Source: SIG452 sp045638525 (GTDB lineage: Bacteria > Bacillota > Clostridia > UMGS1840). Taken from it: 64,000 bases of DNA. Positions 57,260 to 64,000 of this stretch are shown here, one piece after another. The DNA lies in contig JAZUBQ010000002.1 of the NCBI GenBank assembly GCA_045638525.1, positions 46,332-110,331 of the forward strand, read 5' to 3'. The position numbers were made by a program, and so were the translations under genes. A model generated the notes under the pieces. It ran no database searches and was not told the origin of the DNA. It saw only the letters and a list, made by a program, of their open reading frames with translations. How positions within the stretch are numbered: the first letter of the stretch is position 1; every line of letters starts with the position of its first letter.

Positions 57260-59038
57260 CTATTGCTTAGTTTGCTTGGTATAATAATTATAGTATGCGC
57301 CTTTTTTCTCCAGCAATTCCTGATGAGTTCCGTTCTCAATCACATTGGTATCACCGATGACCAAAATTCTGTCAGCTCCCACAATCGTGGAAAGACGGTG
57401 GGCAATCATCAAGGTGGTTCTGCCTTCGGTTAATTTTCTGATACCTTCGATGATGAACTGTTCCGTTTCGGTATCAATGTTGGCAGTTGCTTCATCCAAA
57501 ACTAAAATCCTGGGATTTAACAGCATTGTTCTTGCCAAGGAAATCAGCTGTCGTTGCCCGATGGAAAGGCTACTTCCCTTTTCTGATACCTGTGTCTGAT
57601 ATCCGTCTTTTAACCGAATGATAAAATCGTGTGCACAAACAGCCTTGGCTGCAGCAATGACTTCATCATCTGTGGCATCCAAACGCCCGTAACGGATATT
57701 TTCCATAATGGTTCCGGAAAATATGTAGCTTTCCTGAAGCATATAGCCAATCTGACTTCTTAAAGAATGTAAGGTGACATCTCGAATATCGTGACCATCA
57801 ATTTTGATGCTACCCGCTTCAATTTCATAATAACGAGACAGCAAATTCACAATGGTGGTCTTCCCTGCTCCGGTCTGTCCCACAAAAGCAATACGCTCTC
57901 CGGGAGCAATACAAAAGCTTAAATCCTGAAGCACATAGCCTTTTTCCTCTTCATAAAGAAAGTCTACCTGAGAGTATTCTACCTTTCCTTGAATGTCCGG
58001 CAAATCGTATGCTTGGGGCGCATCTTTAATCTCTTCCTCCTCTTCCAGAGTTTCTAAGATTCGCTCCAGATACCCCATATTGGTGATCAACTGATTATAC
58101 AGATTGGATAAATTGTTGATAGGATTCCATAAACGCCGCAAATAATTGATAATGGCAATGGTAACACCTACCGTAATCTCCGTCCCGGAAATCACCATAA
58201 CAGCAGCAAAATATGTGACACAAACAGTAAGCTCAGATAACAAAGAAGTGGTTAAAGGAATCATAAATTCAATTCCAACCGTTTTCATCCACCAACGGTA
58301 TACTTGCACAGATAAATCCGTAAAAATACGTTCATTTTTCCGTCTTCTGCCAAAGGCCTGCGTCACACGGACTCCGTTGATGCTTTCCATTAAATATGCC
58401 GTAAGATTACTGTTTTTATCGTTAAAAGTACGGCGGATTCTTCGTTGCACTTTTTTAATCAGAGACATCACAATCAAAAGAACAGGAACTCCGCAAAGAG
58501 CAACCAAAGTTAATTTCACATTGATGGCAAACATAAAGCTCACCACCGCAACTAACGATAACACATCTAAAACCGCATTTGCGATAATGTTGGAAAACAA
58601 ATCTGCCATAGAGTTAATATAGTTGGTGACACGAATTAAAATTTTCCCGTGAGGTCTGGTATCAAAAAATACAAACGGAAGCTTCTGAATATGCGCAAAT
58701 AAGTCTTTACGGATATCATAAATGATGGATTGCCCTACCTGAATTAAATGCTTCATTCGGAATCTGGATACCAAAATATTGATTACTACCATTACAGCAA
58801 GCACTCCGCCGCAGGTATATAACAACTGAAAATTTTTGTTGATGATGGCATCATCAAACACAATTTTCATAATATAGGGAACCACAGTGGAGGAAAGAAC
58901 TCCAATCGCAATGACAAGTATGGTTAAAAGAAGCTCCAACCAATATCGTTTCACATATTGTAAAACAATTCCCCATTCTTGTTTTCCAAATTTGATTTTT
59001 AAATCTTCATCCTGATGAAACCGATTGATTTTAGCCAT
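57260..59038 (-). CDS. ABC transporter, fused membrane and ATPase domains (second subunit)
   Basis: 592 residues from the ATG at 59038, which has GGAGGTGATATCC upstream; earlier in-frame starts lie inside the preceding gene. Six membrane helices (about 30-330) precede an ATPase with GQTGAGKTTIVNLL (Walker A), SSLSIGQRQLISLAR (signature; the Q replaces the usual G at one position) and ILVLDEATANID (Walker B). It overlaps the first subunit by 8 bases, so the pair should form a heterodimeric exporter. The substrate is not readable; such pairs include multidrug and lipid exporters. Confidence 0.9.
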   Translation of the reverse strand: MAKINRFHQDEDLKIKFGKQEWGIVLQYVKRYWLELLLTILVIAIGVLSSTVVPYIMKIVFDDAIINKNFQLLYTCGGVLAVMVVINILVSRFRMKHLIQVGQSIIYDIRKDLFAHIQKLPFVFFDTRPHGKILIRVTNYINSMADLFSNIIANAVLDVLSLVAVVSFMFAINVKLTLVALCGVPVLLIVMSLIKKVQRRIRRTFNDKNSNLTAYLMESINGVRVTQAFGRRRKNERIFTDLSVQVYRWWMKTVGIEFMIPLTTSLLSELTVCVTYFAAVMVISGTEITVGVTIAIINYLRRLWNPINNLSNLYNQLITNMGYLERILETLEEEEEIKDAPQAYDLPDIQGKVEYSQVDFLYEEEKGYVLQDLSFCIAPGERIAFVGQTGAGKTTIVNLLSRYYEIEAGSIKIDGHDIRDVTLHSLRSQIGYMLQESYIFSGTIMENIRYGRLDATDDEVIAAAKAVCAHDFIIRLKDGYQTQVSEKGSSLSIGQRQLISLARTMLLNPRILVLDEATANIDTETEQFIIEGIRKLTEGRTTLMIAHRLSTIVGADRILVIGDTNVIENGTHQELLEKKGAYYNYYTKQTKQ

Positions 59039-60758
59039 GGATATCACCTCCATACTGATGGACATATACCCCGTAGTAATACCCTTCTTTTTCTGTCAAA
59101 AGCTCCTGATGGGTACCTTTTTGAATCAATGTTCCGTCTTGTAGCACCAAAATCAAATCACAATCCTTTACGGATGAAATTTTCTGAGAAATAATAAAGA
59201 CTGTTTTATCGGTACAATTTTTGCTGATTGCTGCTCTGATTTGTTCTTCTGTTTCAGAATCCAAGGCAGAAGTAGTATCATCAAGCACCAAAATTGCCGG
59301 ATCTTTTAAAATTGCACGTGCTAACGCAAGCCTTTGCTTTTGTCCGCCTGATAGGGTAACACCACGTTCACCAATTACAGTTTCATATCCTTCAGGCAGT
59401 TTTTCGATAAATTCATCTGCCATAGAAATCTGTGCCGCCCCTTTGATTGCCTCAAAATCCGCCTTAGGATTCCCGTAAGCAATGTTGGCACCCACAGTAT
59501 CAGAAAAGAGAAAAACCTCCTGTTGCGAAGCAGAAACCGAATTTCTGACAGTTTCCAGATTCCAATCACGAACGGGACAGTCATCAATGAAAATTTCTCC
59601 TTCATCCGGATCATAAAAACGGGAAATCAACTGAATTAGAGAGGTCTTTCCGGAACCTGTCTGCCCCATAATTCCAATGCGCATCCCGGGTTCTGCCACA
59701 AAACTTACATTACGAAGTGCAGTAATTCCTTCATAGGAAAGAGTAACATTACGAAATTCCACTTTTCCCATCACAGACATTTTATCGTTCTCTGTTTCTG
59801 TGACGATTTTAGGTTCTTCTTCCAACAGCGCCATCATTTTTTCATAGGAAGCAAAGCTGTTGATGATGGCATTGGTTAATGCACCTACATAGGATAAAGG
59901 GCCCGTTACCATCCAGATCATACTGTTAAACATAATGAGATCCCCTAGGGTAATCACATCCTGTATTACCATAACACCGCCTACCAATACCATATACAAC
60001 TGTACAAACCCGTAAATATTCTGCAAAAACGGAAGATATTTTCTCGAAGTCAGGGCGATATCCATCTGTGCTGTCCGAAACTCTTCATTAACCTGGTTTA
60101 GACGACCATTTTCATAATCTTCTCTCACAAAGGCTTTGACAGCTCTTTGTGCCCAAATATTTTCACTCACTACGGTATTTAAATCCGCGTGTACCTTTCT
60201 CAGATGACGATACCGTTTTTTCTGCTCTTTTGCCATTTGTGCGGTCAAAATGCTTACTGCCGGAATTACAAAAAGTAAAATCGCCGACAATTTCACATTG
60301 ATGTAAAATACCAAAATTAAAATAGAACCCAAGAAAATTGCAATATTCTCCAGCGAACAATACACATTGTGTGCAAAGAACTGACGCACTGTGTCCATAT
60401 CTGAGGTCATCTGTGTCATAGTTTCACCGGTAGAATGTTTATCGTAATACCCAAAATCCAGCTCCATCAACTTCCGATAACCACGGCGACGAAGTCCTAA
60501 CACCATATTTTGGGTAATACTTTCAATTTTCATTTGCGCAAAATAGCGAAGAAATAAGCGTACGGTAGTTACTCCTCCAATCGCAAGCACCACAGGAACA
60601 ATCAACTCCGTCTGGCCACCCAGCAGCACATCATCCACAATTGTTTTTGTGAAAAACGGATTCAAAAGTCCTAAAATTGCAGCAATAATAATCAAAACCT
60701 GCATACAAAAATAAGTTACATAGTGACCTTTCAAAAGTCCGAGCATATTTTTCTTCAC
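59031..60758 (-). CDS. ABC transporter, fused membrane and ATPase domains (first subunit)
   Basis: 575 residues. The start is a GTG with GAGGTGATTTT upstream. Membrane half at about 10-300, ATPase half with GQTGSGKTSLIQLI, VTLSGGQKQRLALAR and ILVLDDTTSALD. The Walker B acidic residue is followed by Asp rather than the catalytic Glu, so one of the two sites of the heterodimer is probably degenerate, as is common in such pairs. It follows a nucleotidyltransferase gene and overlaps its partner. Confidence 0.9.
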   Translation of the reverse strand: MKKNMLGLLKGHYVTYFCMQVLIIIAAILGLLNPFFTKTIVDDVLLGGQTELIVPVVLAIGGVTTVRLFLRYFAQMKIESITQNMVLGLRRRGYRKLMELDFGYYDKHSTGETMTQMTSDMDTVRQFFAHNVYCSLENIAIFLGSILILVFYINVKLSAILLFVIPAVSILTAQMAKEQKKRYRHLRKVHADLNTVVSENIWAQRAVKAFVREDYENGRLNQVNEEFRTAQMDIALTSRKYLPFLQNIYGFVQLYMVLVGGVMVIQDVITLGDLIMFNSMIWMVTGPLSYVGALTNAIINSFASYEKMMALLEEEPKIVTETENDKMSVMGKVEFRNVTLSYEGITALRNVSFVAEPGMRIGIMGQTGSGKTSLIQLISRFYDPDEGEIFIDDCPVRDWNLETVRNSVSASQQEVFLFSDTVGANIAYGNPKADFEAIKGAAQISMADEFIEKLPEGYETVIGERGVTLSGGQKQRLALARAILKDPAILVLDDTTSALDSETEEQIRAAISKNCTDKTVFIISQKISSVKDCDLILVLQDGTLIQKGTHQELLTEKEGYYYGVYVHQYGGDIHG

Positions 60759-60827
60759 AAAATCACCTCACACTTCACAAAAAGAGTTGATTGCAAAATT
60801 GTGCAATCAACTCCCCAATAACTTGTC

Positions 60828-61565
60828 TTACAAATCAGAGAACTTTTCACAAACCTCACGATAAGACTCGTGAGTTCCGATGTCATAACATTCTCCTTTA
60901 AATTTATAGGCATATACCGGCTTTTTGGAATATAACCAAGAGGGAAAAAAGCCCGGAGCGTCCGGATTATTTCCTGCTTGTAAATATTCGCCAATCATCG
61001 GCAATGTATCTTTCCGATAGATATAAGATGCAAACACAGCACAATTGGACTTGGGATTTTGCGGTTTTTCTTCCATCTCCAACACCTTGCCGTTTTCATC
61101 TAAAATGGCATTTGCCATTCTCTGCAGTTCTTTGATTTCATCAATTTCTTTCACTAAAATACTATCGTAACCATTCTGACGATAAAATTCCAGATAATCA
61201 TTTAACGGGAAGGTAAAGAAGTTATCTCCCGCCACAATTAAAACGTCTTCGTCAATGTTACCATTTTGAATGGTAAACCAAATATCACCAATCGCCCCTA
61301 ACTTGTTGGAATCGTCGGTGGTATTATCGTCTAATACAGTTACCTTAAGACGAGTTTCACGAGTGTTTGCCCAATCGGAAAAATTGGTAAAAAATTTATG
61401 GTTGGAAATGATAAACATTTCATCAATTTCGGGAATAGTTTCTATCTCATCGGTAATAAAATCCAAAATTGATTTTTTACCAATGGGTAACAATCCTTTT
61501 GGTGTATCTTTGGTTAAAGGGTATAATCTGGTGGCATAACCTGCCGATAACACAATTGCTTTCAT
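60828..61565 (-). CDS. Sugar-phosphate nucleotidyltransferase family protein
   Basis: 245 residues. N-terminal signature IVLSAGYATRLYPLTKDTPKGLLPIGKK is that of NDP-sugar or phosphocholine-type nucleotidyltransferases (given by its ends). VLIVAGDNFF carries the metal Asp and MEEKPQNPKSN the substrate loop. It activates a sugar or alcohol phosphate with a nucleotide; the group cannot be resolved further. It overlaps the metallophosphoesterase gene by 4 bases, so the two are coupled. Confidence 0.85.
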   Translation of the reverse strand: MKAIVLSAGYATRLYPLTKDTPKGLLPIGKKSILDFITDEIETIPEIDEMFIISNHKFFTNFSDWANTRETRLKVTVLDDNTTDDSNKLGAIGDIWFTIQNGNIDEDVLIVAGDNFFTFPLNDYLEFYRQNGYDSILVKEIDEIKELQRMANAILDENGKVLEMEEKPQNPKSNCAVFASYIYRKDTLPMIGEYLQAGNNPDAPGFFPSWLYSKKPVYAYKFKGECYDIGTHESYREVCEKFSDL

Positions 61566-62305
61566 ATTGCAGTCTCCTTTTTACTCAATTTTAAATCACT
61601 ATTTTCCTTGATACAAAAGGGCATAAACTCTAAATAATCTGCCGAAATCAACTGATAGTTTACACCATGATATTCATCCACGAAGGCATTTTCAATGCCC
61701 TTGGCGTGAAGATGTCCATAATAACAATTTTTAATTTCATATTGTTCCAACACGTCCCGAATCGGATTTTTTGCTTCCGGATTTTGACGATAAATAGGCG
61801 GATAATGCAAAAATGCCAAAACGGGCAAATCGGGATACGCTTTCTTTGCTGCCTGAATGGATAACTCCAATCGAATCGCTTCCCGTTTGGTCAATTTCTC
61901 GTCTTCTTCTCCGTGGGATGTAATGTCCCAGCCTCGACTTCCGCAAATCAATCTGTTTTCCACCATAAAAAAATTATTATGCAAAATTTTCACGGAAGAA
62001 AAAGATTTCTCCTCTAAAAATTTTTCCATCTTAGACATTGTGGTGAAAAAATAATCATGATTTCCTTTGGCAATAATTTTTTTACCCGGAAGCTTTTCTA
62101 AAAACTGAAAATCCTTTACCGCTTCCTCTAAGTAGGTCGCCCAAGAAAAATCCCCGGGCATAATCACCGTGTCATTCTCTGTGACGGTATTGTTCCAATT
62201 TTCAAATAATTTTTCTGTATAATTCTCCCAAGCTTTTCCAAAAACATTCATCGGTTTATTGATGCCAAAGGGTAAGTGCAAATCTGAAATAGCGTAAATC
62301 GCCAT
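61562..62305 (-). CDS. Calcineurin-like metallophosphoesterase
   Basis: 247 residues with the full set of metal motifs: ISDLHL, PGDFSW, GNHD, LHYPP and GHLHA. It is soluble, with no signal peptide. This class hydrolyses phosphoesters such as nucleotides or nucleotide-sugar products; a link to the coupled nucleotidyltransferase gene is plausible but not shown. GGAGAG precedes the ATG. It lies 38 bases after thrC. Confidence 0.88.
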   Translation of the reverse strand: MAIYAISDLHLPFGINKPMNVFGKAWENYTEKLFENWNNTVTENDTVIMPGDFSWATYLEEAVKDFQFLEKLPGKKIIAKGNHDYFFTTMSKMEKFLEEKSFSSVKILHNNFFMVENRLICGSRGWDITSHGEEDEKLTKREAIRLELSIQAAKKAYPDLPVLAFLHYPPIYRQNPEAKNPIRDVLEQYEIKNCYYGHLHAKGIENAFVDEYHGVNYQLISADYLEFMPFCIKENSDLKLSKKETAI

Positions 62306-62343
62306 AGATACTCTCCATTACATTGCCAACGTTTTTTATAAAT

Positions 62344-63834
62344 TTATAATAAAAATTCGGTGACAGTTTGTTTCATTGCATTCTTTTCACAAGCGGATAA
62401 GAAACGCTGTTCCATAGTTTGTAACTCCCAAAGCTGTTTGGGAATTTCCAGACCGGAAACGTCTTTTAACAGTGCTAAACGCTCAAACTCATCCTCACAA
62501 GATTTATCCTGATCCAACGCTTTTAAAACACTGTCATTGAATTTATACGGACTTGCAGTGGATGCTACCACACAAATGGTCTGATCTCCTGTTTCATCTC
62601 TATATTTCTTCAACACACAGGATGCAACCGCAGTGTGCGTATCCATCAAATACTCTTTTTCTCCAAAAATTTTCTTGATTTCTGCCATTGTTTCTTCTTC
62701 GGAAGCATAACCTGCATAGAAATCCTGTTGGATGGTTTCTTTCATTGCATCCGTTACTTCGTAAGAACCTTCCACGGAAAGCTGTTTCATAATGGAGCTG
62801 ATGTATGCATCATCTTTTCCACTAATATCATATAAATAACGTTCCAAATTGGAAGAAATCAGAATATCCATCGACGGTGACATGGTCAAATGGAATTCTC
62901 TGTTTCTGTTGTAAACACCGTTATTGATAAAATCGGTTAATACATTATTGCAGTTGGATGCGCAAATCAGTTTTCCAACGGGCAATCCCATTTTTTTTGC
63001 ATAATATGCTGCCAAAATGTTACCGAAGTTTCCAGTAGGCACACACACATTAAAAGTATCTCCAAGTGCGATTTTTCCTGCATTTACCAAATCACAGTAA
63101 GCAGAAATATAGTATACTACCTGAGGAACCAATCTTCCCCAGTTCATAGAGTTTGCAGAAGATAAAATAACGCCTTTTTCATTTAACTCATCACGATACA
63201 CTTCATCTGTAAAGATGGTTTTTACGCCGGTTTGAGCATCATCAAAGTTACCGATTACACCGGAAACAAACACATTGTTCCCTTTTTGGGTTACCATCTG
63301 TAATTTCTGAATTTCAGAAACACCATCTTTGGGATAGAACACCACAACTTTTGTGCCGTCCACATCCGCAAAGCCGTCTAAAGCCGCTTTTCCGGTGTCA
63401 CCACTGGTAGCAACCAAAATACAAACAGTACGGTCGTCCCCTGTTTTTCTTGCAGAAGCAGTTAACAAATGCGGAAGCATCTGTAATGCCATGTCTTTAA
63501 ATGCACAGGTAGGTCCGTGCCATAATTCCAAATATGCAGTCTGATTATCAGTATAATGTAAAGGAGTCGGTTCACCTTCACCAAATTTCTGATTACCATA
63601 AGCTTTTTGGCTGTATTCTTTTAGTTCGTCTGAAGAAAAATCTTCCAAAAATAACCCCAATACAGTTGCAGCTCGTTCGATATAGTTCTGATCCATCAAT
63701 GTATCATAGATATCTTTGGTTAAAGTCGGAAATACTTCCGGCACAAACAAACCACCTTCTAAAGAGAGTCCTTGTTTCATTGCCATTGCGGAAGTAACTT
63801 TATAATTTTTATTTCTTGTACTGTTGTATTGCAT
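62344..63834 (-). CDS. thrC: Threonine synthase
   Basis: 496 residues from the ATG at 63834, 6 bases after GGAGGG; an ATG seven codons earlier lacks one. PLP-dependent conversion of phosphohomoserine to threonine. The N-terminal MQYNSTRN, the PLP Lys in WHGPTCAFKDMALQMLP, VATSGDTGKAAL and FNVCVPTGNFGNILAAYYAKKMGLP are diagnostic of the long (class with extra C-terminal segment) form. The asd gene at 8324 gives the upstream intermediate. It is first of a co-directional run through the ABC genes. Confidence 0.95.
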   Translation of the reverse strand: MQYNSTRNKNYKVTSAMAMKQGLSLEGGLFVPEVFPTLTKDIYDTLMDQNYIERAATVLGLFLEDFSSDELKEYSQKAYGNQKFGEGEPTPLHYTDNQTAYLELWHGPTCAFKDMALQMLPHLLTASARKTGDDRTVCILVATSGDTGKAALDGFADVDGTKVVVFYPKDGVSEIQKLQMVTQKGNNVFVSGVIGNFDDAQTGVKTIFTDEVYRDELNEKGVILSSANSMNWGRLVPQVVYYISAYCDLVNAGKIALGDTFNVCVPTGNFGNILAAYYAKKMGLPVGKLICASNCNNVLTDFINNGVYNRNREFHLTMSPSMDILISSNLERYLYDISGKDDAYISSIMKQLSVEGSYEVTDAMKETIQQDFYAGYASEEETMAEIKKIFGEKEYLMDTHTAVASCVLKKYRDETGDQTICVVASTASPYKFNDSVLKALDQDKSCEDEFERLALLKDVSGLEIPKQLWELQTMEQRFLSACEKNAMKQTVTEFLL

Positions 63835-63899
63835 AATGCCCTCCATATCGTACAACTAAGATTATTTATTAAGATAAAATCGCATACATTATCATTTTT

Positions 63900-63928
63900 A
63901 TTGTATAACATTTTTGCTAAAATTGCAA
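63900..63928 (-). promoter_or_regulatory. Promoter of thrC
   Basis: Minus strand: TTGCAA (63923-63928), 17 bases, TACAAT (63900-63905). No other feature is seen from 63929 to the window end. Confidence 0.65.
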
Positions 63929-64000
63929 GTTATTTTGGAAAAAAGTCAGTTTTTTTCCTACGAAAACAGCACATCCTAATCGCACTTACTATAAAAAACG

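Noticed and set aside
1..64000. Canonical tRNA or rRNA genes, prophage or insertion sequences
   Set aside because: Apart from tmRNA I found no cloverleaf with a T-arm, no rRNA sequence, no transposase and no phage structural genes by reading.

Overview
The window is a low-GC chromosomal stretch that reads as an anaerobic, probably gut-associated member of the Clostridia (Firmicutes). The signs are an IspH protein fused to ribosomal S1 domains, RNase Y, an HPr with both His15 and Ser46, TTGACA/TATAAT promoters with strong AGGAGG ribosome sites, proline-threonine linkers in secreted proteins, and several copper-amine-oxidase-N ('stalk') domain proteins. Genus cannot be decided from the sequence alone.

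Layout. 1-2.1 kb: a truncated lipoprotein gene, then a small cargo segment (a nuclease-like protein and a four-helix-bundle protein) lying between two copies of the tmRNA 3' end. 2.1-4.3 kb: ssrA, smpB and the rpsF-ssb-rpsR operon. 4.3-6 kb: a secreted metalloprotease-like protein. 6-9.5 kb: asd-dapA-dapB-ACT, the aspartate branch to lysine and threonine; thrC at the right end of the window uses the same intermediate. 9.6-12.2 kb: a GT-C glycosyltransferase with a C-terminal stalk-like domain, and a lipoprotein. 12.4-14.7 kb: eutS-eutP-metY, a microcompartment shell protein and a small GTPase in one transcription unit with a sulfhydrylase. 14.8-22.2 kb: a five-gene sugar operon (oxidoreductase, epimerase-like protein, transketolase, isomerase, dehydrogenase) with a divergent AraC regulator.

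22.3-35.2 kb: the most striking region. Two adjacent, same-strand paralogous genes encode secreted proteins of 1961 and 2205 residues. Each has an N-terminal alkaline phosphatase with all main motifs, a stalk-like and a binding-like segment, four or five roughly 250-residue modules joined by Pro/Thr linkers, and a C-terminal SGNH-type hydrolase. Their promoters share an inverted repeat, AGGAC-N18-GTCCT.

35.5-49 kb: a large membrane protein, a DUF1015 protein, a MATE transporter, two stalk-domain proteins, RNase Y, a Xer-like recombinase with substituted catalytic residues, a DacF-type carboxypeptidase and cardiolipin synthase. 49-56.5 kb: a LytTR-like protein, then an RpiR regulator, a flavoprotein, cmk, plsC and ispH-S1 in one likely operon, then hisIE and ptsH. 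56.5-64 kb: a small Cys-rich protein, a two-gene ABC exporter, a nucleotidyltransferase, a metallophosphoesterase and thrC.

Beyond genes, two intergenic regions (about 42.9-43.1 kb and 56.8-57.0 kb) encode similar long rod-shaped RNAs. Each has a promoter exactly at the closing stem, a related terminator hairpin, and an ORF ribosome site just after it. Another repeat family sits directly against the stop codons of metY and an ABC transporter gene. Function statements rest on motif recognition by eye; no database search was possible.
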